Below are positions 25,824 to 34,409 of a stretch of 64,000 nucleotides of DNA, one piece after another. Where the stretch lies: the NCBI GenBank assembly GCA_023390245.1, contig JAEWDF010000002.1, forward strand, positions 1 to 64,000. Direction: 5' to 3'. Position 1 is the stretch's first letter. Every line of letters starts with the position of its first letter. The translations under genes and the position numbers were made by a program. The notes under the pieces were generated by a model that was not told the origin of the DNA, did no database searches, and saw only the letters and a program-made list of their open reading frames with translations. The DNA is from Pseudomonadota bacterium (GTDB lineage Bacteria; Pseudomonadota; Alphaproteobacteria; Caulobacterales; Caulobacteraceae).

Positions 25824-26960
25824 TCACGGCCCTCCCTGGTCTTGTCCTTCATCAACGGGCTGATGGGTGAAGCCCTTCGTTCCGCTCAGCGAGCGGGCGT
25901 CGCGCTCAATCTCGACCTCGCTTTCGGCGTAGGCGACCAGCAGACGCGCCAAATCGATCAGGGCGCTTTCATGGATGCGTTCGTAGCCATGACTGGCGTC
26001 GATACCGAAAGTCACCAGGGCTGTGCGGATATCGGCGCCCGCCTCCAGCGCCGAGGCCGAATCCGAGCGGTAGTAGCGGAACACGTCCTTCTGATGGGGG
26101 ATCTCGCGCCGCCGAGCCAACTGGACCAACTTGCGCGACAGGTGCCAGTCGAACGGGCCGGTCTGGTCCGCCATGGCGATGGTGACGCCGAATTCGGATG
26201 AATTCTGGCCCGGGGCCGTCGTGCCGTTGTCGACCGTGACCATGGCCGCCACATCGGGGATCAGAACGGACGAGGCGCCCAGCCCCACCTCTTCGGCGAT
26301 GGTGAACAGCCACCAGGTGTCGACCGTCGGCGTACGTTCCTCCCGGATCATGCACTCCAGCGCGGCCAGCAGGGTGGCCACGCCCGCCTTGTCGTCCAGA
26401 TGGCGCGAAACGATGAAGCCGGTGTCGATAAATTCAGGCTGGGGATCGATGGCGACGATGTCGCCGACATCCACGCCCAAGGCCAGGGTGTCGCCACGAC
26501 CGTGGGTCACAGCGTCGATGCGCAGCTCGACCTGACGCCAGTTCACGGGCTGGGCGTCCACCTCTTCGTTGAAGGTGTGACCCGACGCCTTCAGAGGCAG
26601 GATCGTCCCGCGATAGGAGCCGCCGTCCGAGAAGATCGTCGCGCGCGCTCCCTCGGCGAAGCGCGACGACCAATGGCCGATAGGGACAAGCTCAAGCCGA
26701 CCGTTGTCCTTGACCGCCTTGACCTGCGCGCCCAGCGTATCGACGTGGGCCACGAAGGCGCGGGCCGGCTTCGGCGACCGGCCGGGCAAGCGTGCACGAA
26801 TGGCGCCGCGCCGGGTCAGTTCGTACTCGACGCCCATACGCTCCAGCTCTCGGCACAGCAGCCAGACGGCCTCGTCGGTGTATCCTGTTGGGCTGGGCGT
26901 GTTCAGCAACTCGGCCAGGCGGGACTTCAGATAGTCGAGGTCGATCGCGGGATGGGCCAA
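25824..26960 (-). CDS. M42 family aminopeptidase-like protein of the NAGGN osmolyte system
   Basis: Predicted cytoplasmic dinuclear metallopeptidase of 378 residues. Metal ligands are visible in AFVAHVDTLG near residue 68, SRHLDDKAGVATL near 185, FTIAEEVGLGAS near 220, MVTVDNGT near 242 and ASHGYERIHES near 330. The gene lies 10 bases after ngg in the ngg-asnO operon, where an M42 member is a regular partner, probably degrading or recycling the dipeptide osmolyte. The C-terminal tail after residue 350 runs toward the IS relic and may have been altered. Confidence 0.88.
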   Translation of the reverse strand: MAHPAIDLDYLKSRLAELLNTPSPTGYTDEAVWLLCRELERMGVEYELTRRGAIRARLPGRSPKPARAFVAHVDTLGAQVKAVKDNGRLELVPIGHWSSRFAEGARATIFSDGGSYRGTILPLKASGHTFNEEVDAQPVNWRQVELRIDAVTHGRGDTLALGVDVGDIVAIDPQPEFIDTGFIVSRHLDDKAGVATLLAALECMIREERTPTVDTWWLFTIAEEVGLGASSVLIPDVAAMVTVDNGTTAPGQNSSEFGVTIAMADQTGPFDWHLSRKLVQLARRREIPHQKDVFRYYRSDSASALEAGADIRTALVTFGIDASHGYERIHESALIDLARLLVAYAESEVEIERDARSLSGTKGFTHQPVDEGQDQGGP

Positions 26961-26970
26961 GGGGGCTCCT

Positions 26971-28740
26971 TCAGGCTTCGGGTCTCGGGGCGGTCCGCGC
27001 CGAGGTCGGCGCGGACAGCGGGAACAGCAGGTCGATGAAACGCTCTGCCGTCGGCTGGGGTTCGTGGTTGGCCAGACCGGGGCGCTCGTTCGCCTCGATG
27101 AAGGCGTAGTCGGGCTCGCGGGGCGACGTCACCATCAGGTCGATTCCGGTCACCGGAATATCGATGGCGCGCGCGGCGGCCACAGCGGCGCGGATCAATG
27201 CGGGATGCACGTCCGCCGTCACGTCGTGGATGGTGCCGCCCAGGTGCAGGTTGGCGGCCTTGCGCACCAGAATCTCCTGGCCGTCCGGCGCCACGTCGTC
27301 CAGACGATAGCCGGCCTCGGCCAGGGTGCGTTCCGTCTCGGCGTCGATCGGGATGGCGGATTCCCCGCCCGTGGCGGCGGACCGGCGCCGGCTCTGGTGC
27401 TCGATCAGGGCACGAAGGGTCGAACGGCCGTCGCCGATGACGCGCGGCGGACGGCGAAGAGCGCAGGCGACGACCTTGTAGTCGATCACCACCAGGCGCA
27501 GGTCCTCGCCCTGGACCTGTTCCTCGATCAGCACCTCGGAACAGATGCGGCGCGCGCGGGTCAGGGCGGTCTGGACCTCGCTCATCGTGGTCAGGCCGAC
27601 GGCGACGCCCTGGCCCTGCTCGCCCCTCGCCGGCTTGACGACCAGGCTGCCGAACCTCTCTAGCGCCGCATCGATGGCGGACGGATTGTCGGGATCGATG
27701 CGCTCGGGCACGCGCACCCCCGCAGCCTCGACAATCCGGCGCGTCATGCGCTTGTCGTCGCAGATGCTGAGCGCCACGGCGGAAGTCAGTTCCGACAAGC
27801 TCTCGCGGCACTTCACCGACCGCCCGCCCCAATTCAGGCGGAACAGTCCGCCTTCCGCATCCAGGATTTCCGTATGGATTCCCCGCCGGCGCGCTTCATC
27901 CACGATGATACGGGCGTAAGGGTTCAGGTCGTGGTCGTCGCTGGGGCCGACGAACAGGGCCTCGTTGATCGGGTTCTTGCGCTTGACCCCGAAGAAGTGG
28001 ACGCGGCGGAAGCCCAGCTTCTCGTAAAGGGCGATGGCCTGGTCGTTGTCGTGAAGGACCGACAGGTCCATGTAGGCCAGGCCTTGCGTCTTGAAGTGTT
28101 CGGCCAACCGACGCACCAGGGCTTCCCCGATCCCGGGTTGGGTCGCCTGCGGATCGACCGCCAGGCACCACAGGGACGAGCCGCATTCCGGGTCCGCGAA
28201 CGCGCGAACATGATTCACGCCCGTCACCGTGCCGATCACCGCGCCTGTCGCCATGTCCTCGGCCACGAAATAGGTGATCGTCCTGTCGTCGCGCCGCGAC
28301 CAGAAGAAATCCGGCGGAACCTGCACCATCTTTCGCTTGGCGTAGATGTCGTTCACCGCCCCTGCATCCATCTCGGACGTCAGGCGCCGCACGGTGAACC
28401 CGCGCGATTGGCGACGACTGGCGCGATAAGTGGCCAAGTCCAGCCGATAGGTGTGGGACGGATCCAGGAACACCTCCTGCGGGGCGGACGCCAGCAGGAC
28501 ATGCGGGTTGCGGACGTAGAAGGCGATGTCACGCCGCTCCGGCCCTTCCGCGCGCAAGGCCTCTATCAGCGGCTCCGCCGTCTCGAAGGTCTGGGCGAAC
28601 AGCAGCCGGCCCCAGCCGCAGTCCAGGATGGCGTTCGGGGTCGGCCCCTCGCCTGCCTGAACCGGCGGTTTCAGACCCTCGTGGCGCAGTCGCTTCAGCC
28701 GGTGCGCCTTGGCGCGGGCGGGGCGAGCGTCAGACGCCAT
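26971..28740 (-). CDS. ngg: N-acetylglutaminylglutamine synthetase (GNAT plus ATP-grasp fusion)
   Basis: Builds N-acetylglutaminylglutamine, precursor of the compatible solute NAGGN. The first half (about residues 110-300) is an acetyltransferase with the acetyl-CoA loop DPQATQPGIGEALVRRL near 198. The second half is an ATP-grasp ligase: LVVKPARGEQGQGVAVG near 368, EVLIEEQVQGEDLRLVV near 402, and the metal and nucleotide segment FIEANERPGLANHEPQP near 550. The 589-residue length and two-domain order match the family. Its start overlaps the asnO stop by 11 bases. Confidence 0.95.
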   Translation of the reverse strand: MASDARPARAKAHRLKRLRHEGLKPPVQAGEGPTPNAILDCGWGRLLFAQTFETAEPLIEALRAEGPERRDIAFYVRNPHVLLASAPQEVFLDPSHTYRLDLATYRASRRQSRGFTVRRLTSEMDAGAVNDIYAKRKMVQVPPDFFWSRRDDRTITYFVAEDMATGAVIGTVTGVNHVRAFADPECGSSLWCLAVDPQATQPGIGEALVRRLAEHFKTQGLAYMDLSVLHDNDQAIALYEKLGFRRVHFFGVKRKNPINEALFVGPSDDHDLNPYARIIVDEARRRGIHTEILDAEGGLFRLNWGGRSVKCRESLSELTSAVALSICDDKRMTRRIVEAAGVRVPERIDPDNPSAIDAALERFGSLVVKPARGEQGQGVAVGLTTMSEVQTALTRARRICSEVLIEEQVQGEDLRLVVIDYKVVACALRRPPRVIGDGRSTLRALIEHQSRRRSAATGGESAIPIDAETERTLAEAGYRLDDVAPDGQEILVRKAANLHLGGTIHDVTADVHPALIRAAVAAARAIDIPVTGIDLMVTSPREPDYAFIEANERPGLANHEPQPTAERFIDLLFPLSAPTSARTAPRPEA

Positions 28741-30505
28741 GGTGCTGCATCCACATCTCGAGAACGGCGACCTGCCACAACTCCGACCCGCGCAGGGGGG
28801 TGATGTGCTCGGTCGGGTTGGCGAACAGCGTGTCCAGATAGTCCTTCTTGAACAGCCCGCGATCGCGCGCCGCCTGATTGGTCAGAGCTTCCCGCACCAT
28901 CTCCAGATACGGCCCCTGGATGTATTTCAGCGCCGGCACGGGGAAGTAGCCCTTCTTTCGGTCGATGACCTCGGATGGGATGACCAGACGCGCGGCCTCC
29001 TTCAGCACCCCCTTGCCGCCCTGGGCCAGCTTGTATTCGGGCGGAATGCGGCCGGCCAGTTCGACCAGTTCGTGGTCCAGGAAGGGCACGCGCGCCTCCA
29101 GCCCCCAGGCCATGGTCATGTTGTCGACCCGTTTCACCGGGTCGTCGACCAGCATCACCTGGCTGTCCAGGCGAAGCGCCTGGTCGACCGGCGTGGCGGC
29201 CCGGCCCTGTGCGAAATGGGCCTCGACCAGGGCGCGGCTGACGTCGGTGTCGGCCATGTAGGCGCCGTTCAGCTGGGTCTTCAGCGTTTCGTGGCTGCGG
29301 TCGAAGAAGGCCTTGGCGTAGGTCTCGACTGGATCGGTCGCGTCCAGCATCGGCGGGTACCAGTGATAACCGGCGAACACCTCGTCGGCGCCCTGGCCCG
29401 ACTGCACCACCTTGATGTGTTTCGAGACTTCCTGGCTCAGCAGATAAAAGCCGACATTGTCGTAGCTCACCATCGGCTCCGACATGGCGCCGATAGTCCC
29501 CGGCAGCGCCTTCATCAGGCGCTGGTGAGGGACGAAGATCTGATGGTGTTTGGTCCCATAATGTTTGGCGATCAGGTCGGAATAGACGAACTCGTCCCCC
29601 TTCTCGCCGTTGGCCTCCTCGAAGCCGACGGAGAAGGTCATCAGGTCCTTCTGACCCAATTCCGCCAGCAGGCCGACGATCAGGCTGGAGTCCACCCCGC
29701 CCGACAGCAGCACGCCGACCGGCACGTCCGCGACCATGCGCCGCTTCACCGCCTGGCGCAGGCTGTCCAGCACCCGATCACGCCAATCCTCGGCGCTCAG
29801 CGACGCATCCTCGGCGTGACGGGTCATGTCGGGCTGCCAGTATAGGCGGTCCTTGGCCGTCCCGTCCGCCTCGATCACGCGGATCGTCGCCGGCGGGAAC
29901 TTCTTCACGCCCTTCAGGATGGTGTGCGGCGGCGGCACCACCGCGTGGAAGGTCATGTAGTGGTGCAGGCCGACCGGATCGATCGTCTTGTCCACGTCGC
30001 CCGCCGCCAGCAGGGCCGGCAAGGTCGAAGCGAAGCGCAGGCGCTTGCCCTGCTCGGCCAGATACAGCGGCTTGATGCCGAACCGGTCTCGCGCGATCAC
30101 GGTGCGGCCGGTGTCGCGTTCGTGCAGGACGAAGGCGAACATGCCCTTGAACCGCTCGACGCAGGCCTCGCCCCAGGCCTTCCAGGCCTTGATGATGACC
30201 TCGGTGTCGCCGTGCGAGAAGAAGCGGAAACCCATCCCCTTCAGCTCTTCGCGCAGTTCGGGATAGTTGTAGATGCAGCCGTTGAACGCCAGGGTCACGC
30301 CCAGATCGGCGTCCACCATCGGCTGCTGCGCCTTTTCCGACAGGTCGATGATCTTCAGCCGCCGGTGACCCAGGCCCACCGGACCGCGCATCACGATTCC
30401 GGACCCGTCCGGTCCACGAGGCGAGAGCGCATCCGTCATGCGCTGCACGGCGCCGGCGTCGGCCGGCCGGCCGTCGAAATTGATCTCGCCGCTAAGACCG
30501 CACAT
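28730..30505 (-). CDS. asnO: N-acetylglutaminylglutamine amidotransferase, asparagine-synthetase-like
   Basis: Amidates the dipeptide to give N-acetylglutaminylglutamine amide, an osmoprotectant. The N-terminal glutaminase domain begins MCGLSGEINFDG with the nucleophile Cys2, and has SPRGPDGSG near residue 29 and FNGCIYNYPELREEL near 76. The synthetase domain carries the PP-loop VLLSGGVDSSLIVGLL near 263. At 591 residues it is a full-length class-II enzyme. The partner ngg and M42 peptidase distinguish it from ordinary asparagine synthetase. Divergent from a MarR gene across a 64-base gap holding a palindrome. Confidence 0.95.
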   Translation of the reverse strand: MCGLSGEINFDGRPADAGAVQRMTDALSPRGPDGSGIVMRGPVGLGHRRLKIIDLSEKAQQPMVDADLGVTLAFNGCIYNYPELREELKGMGFRFFSHGDTEVIIKAWKAWGEACVERFKGMFAFVLHERDTGRTVIARDRFGIKPLYLAEQGKRLRFASTLPALLAAGDVDKTIDPVGLHHYMTFHAVVPPPHTILKGVKKFPPATIRVIEADGTAKDRLYWQPDMTRHAEDASLSAEDWRDRVLDSLRQAVKRRMVADVPVGVLLSGGVDSSLIVGLLAELGQKDLMTFSVGFEEANGEKGDEFVYSDLIAKHYGTKHHQIFVPHQRLMKALPGTIGAMSEPMVSYDNVGFYLLSQEVSKHIKVVQSGQGADEVFAGYHWYPPMLDATDPVETYAKAFFDRSHETLKTQLNGAYMADTDVSRALVEAHFAQGRAATPVDQALRLDSQVMLVDDPVKRVDNMTMAWGLEARVPFLDHELVELAGRIPPEYKLAQGGKGVLKEAARLVIPSEVIDRKKGYFPVPALKYIQGPYLEMVREALTNQAARDRGLFKKDYLDTLFANPTEHITPLRGSELWQVAVLEMWMQHHGV

Positions 30506-30533
30506 GGGTCATCCTTGAATTGTGGAAGCAGCG

Positions 30534-30554
30534 CGTACAAATGGTTAGTGTACG
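30534..30554. promoter_or_regulatory. Palindrome CGTACA-N9-TGTACG, candidate MarR operator
   Basis: Perfect 6-base arms around 9 bases, inside the 64-base gap between the divergent asnO and marR-type starts. Placement allows one bound dimer to control both promoters. Confidence 0.6.
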
Positions 30555-30569
30555 AAAGAGTTCAACCCG

Positions 30570-31088
30570 ATGAGCGATATTTCCACCCAGTTCGCCCCCG
30601 ACACGCCGAACGATCCGACGACCTCTCTGGTCCGATCGGTCAGGCGTATTGCCCAGGCTATCGACCTCAGGTCGCGCGAAATCGCCCAGCTCACCGGCCT
30701 GACCCTGCCCCAACTGCTGGTGCTGCAATCTGTCCGCAGCCTGGGTGAAGTCAGCACCAGCGCCATATCGCGCGACGTCTCCATGTCCGCGCCCACGGTG
30801 GTCGCGGTGCTGGACAAGTTGGAGGCCAAGGGGCTGGCCGTTCGCTATCGCTCTACGATCGATCGCCGCGTTGTCCACGTTAGGCTGACGGATGCGGGGC
30901 GTCAGGCGCTGACCAGTTCTCCGGGTCTTCTGGGTGACGGATTTCTGTCGAGTTTCGACCGTCTGCCGTCACACAAGCGAATTGCAATGGCGCACGCCGT
31001 CGAGGAACTCGCGACGATGATGCAACTTCGGAACTCCGCTACGTCCAAACACCGGGATGGCGACCACGGCGCTGCCGACAAGGCATGA
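30570..31088 (+). CDS. MarR family regulator of the NAGGN cluster
   Basis: A 172-residue winged-helix protein. The DNA-binding core is TLPQLLVLQSVRSLGEVS followed by SAISRDVSMSAPTVVAVLDKL (recognition helix, residues about 65-85) and the wing LAVRYRSTIDRRVVHVRLTDAG. A MarR-type gene next to asnO-ngg is also found in other NAGGN clusters. It probably links osmolyte synthesis to a stress signal through the palindrome between the divergent genes. The ligand is unknown. The start ATG is 64 bases from asnO. Confidence 0.92.
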   Translation: MSDISTQFAPDTPNDPTTSLVRSVRRIAQAIDLRSREIAQLTGLTLPQLLVLQSVRSLGEVSTSAISRDVSMSAPTVVAVLDKLEAKGLAVRYRSTIDRRVVHVRLTDAGRQALTSSPGLLGDGFLSSFDRLPSHKRIAMAHAVEELATMMQLRNSATSKHRDGDHGAADKA

Positions 31089-31100
31089 CCTGGCCCCGCC

Positions 31101-31250
31101 AGGGTGCTGTCGATCTAACGCTAGCTTGGCTTCCGCGCAGAGGCGGACGCCGCCGGGCGGCGGCGGTCGTCTAATTCGCCCTGGGTTGGGTACGCCTCAT
31201 CTCGAAGCGGTTAAGCTGACCGCACCTTGGGCAGTGGCCGTCGCCTGGGG
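31101..31250 (+). mobile_element. IS6-family mini-remnant (left end joined to right end), first copy
   Basis: GTGCTGTCGATCTAACGC near 31101-31120 resembles the element's left end, and CTCGAAGCGGTTAAGCTGAC near 31200-31220 matches the right-end block CACGAAGCGGTTAAGCTGAC of the copy at 58091-58463. The coding part is missing. Lies in the 362-base gap between the MarR gene and a TonB receptor gene; no gene is seen there. Confidence 0.5.
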
Positions 31251-31261
31251 TTCGCCGGGCG

Positions 31262-31401
31262 TAGTCAGTCTAACGCTAATTTGGCGCCACTGAGGGCTGC
31301 CGTAAATGGCTGACCGGGAACGATTTTCATGAAGCCACTCTCGTTCAATCGTCACCGCTTCCCGGCGGCGGTGAGCCGAGGCAGTTAACTTGAGGACGCT
31401 C
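31262..31401 (+). mobile_element. IS6-family mini-remnant, second copy with transposase start
   Basis: GTCAGTCTAACGCTAATTTG is followed by GCCGTAAATGGCTGACCG, then ATGAAGCCACTCTCGTTCAA (M-K-P-L-S-F-N-R-H-R-F-P, the IS6 transposase N-terminus). After about 50 bases it jumps to GCAGTTAACTTGAGGACGCT, a decayed right terminal repeat. The element is therefore an internal-deletion relic that abuts the terminator of the TonB receptor gene. Confidence 0.65.
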
Positions 31402-31437
31402 AAAAAAATGACGGCGGCGTCCGCGGTCGCCGCCGTC
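31402..31437 (-). terminator. Rho-independent terminator after the cassette C TonB receptor
   Basis: On the minus strand the stem GACGGCGGCG/CGCCGCCGTC (10 pairs, 8-base loop) is followed by ATTTTTTT, starting 14 bases past the receptor stop. Confidence 0.88.
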
Positions 31438-31450
31438 CAGGAAGGAGCCG

Positions 31451-34321
31451 TCAGAAGTTGAAGCGCAGCCCGACAATGAACTGACGCCCGCTCAGGAAGC
31501 CTTCGGTCAGGCGTTCCGCCGTCGAGTCGGTGTAGTAGATGTCCCGCTCATCCGTCAGGTTCAGCCCCTCGACGCTCAGCGCGATGCTCGGGGTGATCTG
31601 GTAGGAGGCGGAAGCGTCGACGAAGGTGGTCGCCGTCTTGCCGGCGACATCCACATTGTACTTGGCGGGCACCGCGGTCAGGAACTTGTCGCGATAGGCG
31701 ACCGACGCCCGGGCCTGGAGCGGCCCCCGTTCATAGTAGAGCGTGACGTTGTAGGCGTTGGGCGACAGGTTCAGCAGGTCGCGCTTGACCGTGGCCGAGC
31801 CGGCGGTGGTGCTGAGAACGTAATCGATCTGGCTTTCGACATGGGTGTAGTTGGCGATGAGACCAAGATCGCTCAGCAGCCCCGGCAGGAAGCTCAGTTG
31901 CTGCTGGTAGTTGAGCTCGAAGCCCTTCAGTTCGCCCCCCGGCGTATTGACGACATTGGAGATCGAGAAGTCGTCGCTCGGGCTGGCATCCGTTCCCTGC
32001 AGCAGGGACTCTGGCAGACCGGTCGACGAATAGGGCGCCACGATCGTCAGGTTCTGCACATAGGTGCTGATATCCTTGTAGAACACCGCCGCCGACAGGA
32101 TCGAGCCGCGACCACGATACCATTCGACCGAGGCGTCGAAGGTCCGGGCCTTGTAGGGCTCAAGGAACGGATTGCCCGTCGAAACCGATCGATTGCCGCC
32201 CGCCACGCTGATCGAAGTGGCCGAGGCCAGGCTGGATAGCGGCGGGCGCGACACCACGTCGGCGGCCGAGAAGCGCAACAGCACGTCTTGCTGGGGTTCG
32301 AACACGAGATTCAACGACGGCAGGACATCGTCATAGTTGCGCTTGACCGTGGTGAGAAGGAAACCACTGGCGTCGACCTCGGGCGGGACGGTCGAATAGA
32401 ACACCGATTCCTGATCGGTCTTGACATAGCGCAGGCCGACATCCCCACGCGTCGGCACGCCGAAGAGATCAAGGTTGAAGTCGGCCTGGACGTAAAGGCC
32501 CGCCGTCTCCTCGCTGACGCTGCGGTTCTCGCCCCGGGCCGAGGCGAAATCGTCCGACAGTTCGAAGCGACCGGTATTGCTGAACACGTCATAGATTTCG
32601 GCGATCGCGTCCCGGTTGGGACTGGCCCAGCAGCTGGGCGTGCCCTGGGGCAGGTCCAGGCCGTCCAGGCCGCAGAAGGTTTCGGTCACGTCCGCCATCG
32701 TCACGCCATCGGGCAGCGGTGGAAGATCCGAGGACGATTCCGGACGGCGCCCGCGCGCGATGAAGTCGGCGACGCGATAGCTCAGCCCGGCCTTCAGGGT
32801 CAGGTTCTCGTTGATCTTCAGTTCCGGATCGATCTGGGCGACCTGGAAGCGGTTGATGTTTTCGTTGGTGGCGAGCCGGATCTCGGGCCCCGTGGACCCC
32901 ACCCCGCCCGGCACGGTGACGCGCGGACCGATGTACCAGCTCTCCGGATCGGCGACGTCGAAGCCGTAGGAGATTGAAGGCAACAAGGGGTCGCCGCTCA
33001 GATCGTAGGAATAACCGTCGCTGTTGATCCGATCCATCTGGGTCGTATAGGCGAGCGGCTGGTCGAACTTGCTTTCAGTGTAGCCGATCAATCCGCTCAC
33101 CGAGAAGCGATCGTTGAACCGGTGCGACAGGTTCAGGGTCGCCTGATAGAAGTCGGTGCTGAACTCCTCGAGATAGTTCTCAGAGCGCAGGTCGACATTG
33201 TCGAACAGGCCGTAGACGACGGTGCCGTTCTCATCGACCTCAAGGTCACGGACCACGATCTCGGGCTTGCCGCCGTTCGATGCGTTGCGACTGAAACCGA
33301 TCGACGAGATCTGGCGACTGTCGCGCCGGCCGTCGAAGCGCGAATATAGGACGTCCAGCACCGCTTCGGTGTTGTCATCCGGACGCCACTGGAGCGAACC
33401 CGTGAGGCCCAGTCGCTCGGTCTGCATCTCGTAGTTCTGATAGGTCAGGAAGCGCGGATATCGCGTGGTGTCCTGGCTGGCCAGGGCGTAGGCGTCCGGG
33501 TCGGTTCCGGCGCACAGCACGGGGTTGACGGCGGGGTTGCAGAAGCCGCCGTCCGCCCCGCCTTCCTGGAACTGGCTGGTGCTGCCGCCCATCTGGACCA
33601 CGCCGCGCTCCGAATAGGCCGCCGAAACCAGGAAGCCGAGGGTGTCGTTGGCGAAGCGGTTGCTGATCAGCAGGGCGGCGCGCGGATCCTGATCCTGCGA
33701 CAGGTCGTTGTAGCTGGCCTTGACCGAGCCGGCGACGGTGAAGCCGGGGAAGTCGAAGGGACGGCCGGTATGCAGGTCGACCGTCGCGCCCAGCGACCCT
33801 TCCTCGACCTCGGCCGACGCCGTCTTGCGCACGTCGATGCGGCTGAACAGCTCGGAGGCGAACACGTTGAAGTCGAAGCCGCGACCGCGATTCACGCCAC
33901 CGGCGGTGGCGGCGGTGACCGCCTGGGCCTCCATGCCGTTGATGCGGACGCGCGTGAACTCCTCGCTCAGACCCCGCACGGAAATGCTCTTGCCCTCGCC
34001 GGCGTTGCGGGCGATCGAGACGCCCGGCACGCGCTGGATGGCTTCGGCCAGATTGTTGTCGGGAAACTTGGCGATGTCCTCGGCGACGATGGAATCGACC
34101 GCGCCGGTGCTCTGGCGCTTGATCTGAATGGCCCGTTCAAGACTCGAGCGGAAACCGGTGACGACGATCTCCTGGACCTCCGAAACCTCCGGCTCCGTCG
34201 TCTGCGCAATCACGTTCTGATCCGTCTGCGCTGCTGCGCCGCCGGCCCAGAACAGGCAGGACGCCGCCGTGCTCAACAGAGCCGCTCGGCTCAAGCCGCC
34301 CTTGATATTTCTACGCTTCAT
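31451..34321 (-). CDS. TonB-dependent outer-membrane receptor of cassette C
   Basis: A 956-residue outer-membrane transporter with signal peptide (LSRAALLSTAASCLFWAGG). The TonB box and plug start are VQEIVVTGFRSSLERAIQ, then VDSIVAEDIAKFPDNNLAEAI and RVPGVSIAR near residues 50-105. The barrel closes with QFIVGLRFNF. The RSSLERAIQIKR form is common in receptors for plant or algal sugars in Caulobacterales and Xanthomonadales. It is the last gene of a minus-strand run (kinase, Nramp-like permease, receptor; 88 bases after the permease), so it probably imports the substrate of cassette C rather than a siderophore. Confidence 0.92.
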   Translation of the reverse strand: MKRRNIKGGLSRAALLSTAASCLFWAGGAAAQTDQNVIAQTTEPEVSEVQEIVVTGFRSSLERAIQIKRQSTGAVDSIVAEDIAKFPDNNLAEAIQRVPGVSIARNAGEGKSISVRGLSEEFTRVRINGMEAQAVTAATAGGVNRGRGFDFNVFASELFSRIDVRKTASAEVEEGSLGATVDLHTGRPFDFPGFTVAGSVKASYNDLSQDQDPRAALLISNRFANDTLGFLVSAAYSERGVVQMGGSTSQFQEGGADGGFCNPAVNPVLCAGTDPDAYALASQDTTRYPRFLTYQNYEMQTERLGLTGSLQWRPDDNTEAVLDVLYSRFDGRRDSRQISSIGFSRNASNGGKPEIVVRDLEVDENGTVVYGLFDNVDLRSENYLEEFSTDFYQATLNLSHRFNDRFSVSGLIGYTESKFDQPLAYTTQMDRINSDGYSYDLSGDPLLPSISYGFDVADPESWYIGPRVTVPGGVGSTGPEIRLATNENINRFQVAQIDPELKINENLTLKAGLSYRVADFIARGRRPESSSDLPPLPDGVTMADVTETFCGLDGLDLPQGTPSCWASPNRDAIAEIYDVFSNTGRFELSDDFASARGENRSVSEETAGLYVQADFNLDLFGVPTRGDVGLRYVKTDQESVFYSTVPPEVDASGFLLTTVKRNYDDVLPSLNLVFEPQQDVLLRFSAADVVSRPPLSSLASATSISVAGGNRSVSTGNPFLEPYKARTFDASVEWYRGRGSILSAAVFYKDISTYVQNLTIVAPYSSTGLPESLLQGTDASPSDDFSISNVVNTPGGELKGFELNYQQQLSFLPGLLSDLGLIANYTHVESQIDYVLSTTAGSATVKRDLLNLSPNAYNVTLYYERGPLQARASVAYRDKFLTAVPAKYNVDVAGKTATTFVDASASYQITPSIALSVEGLNLTDERDIYYTDSTAERLTEGFLSGRQFIVGLRFNF

Positions 34322-34409
34322 GACTGATAACCTCCCTGTTTTTGCGTGAGTTTTCCGTCCCGGCCTAATATCGGCCGGCTTGAATCACCTGATTGCAGCG
34401 TGGCTGGGC

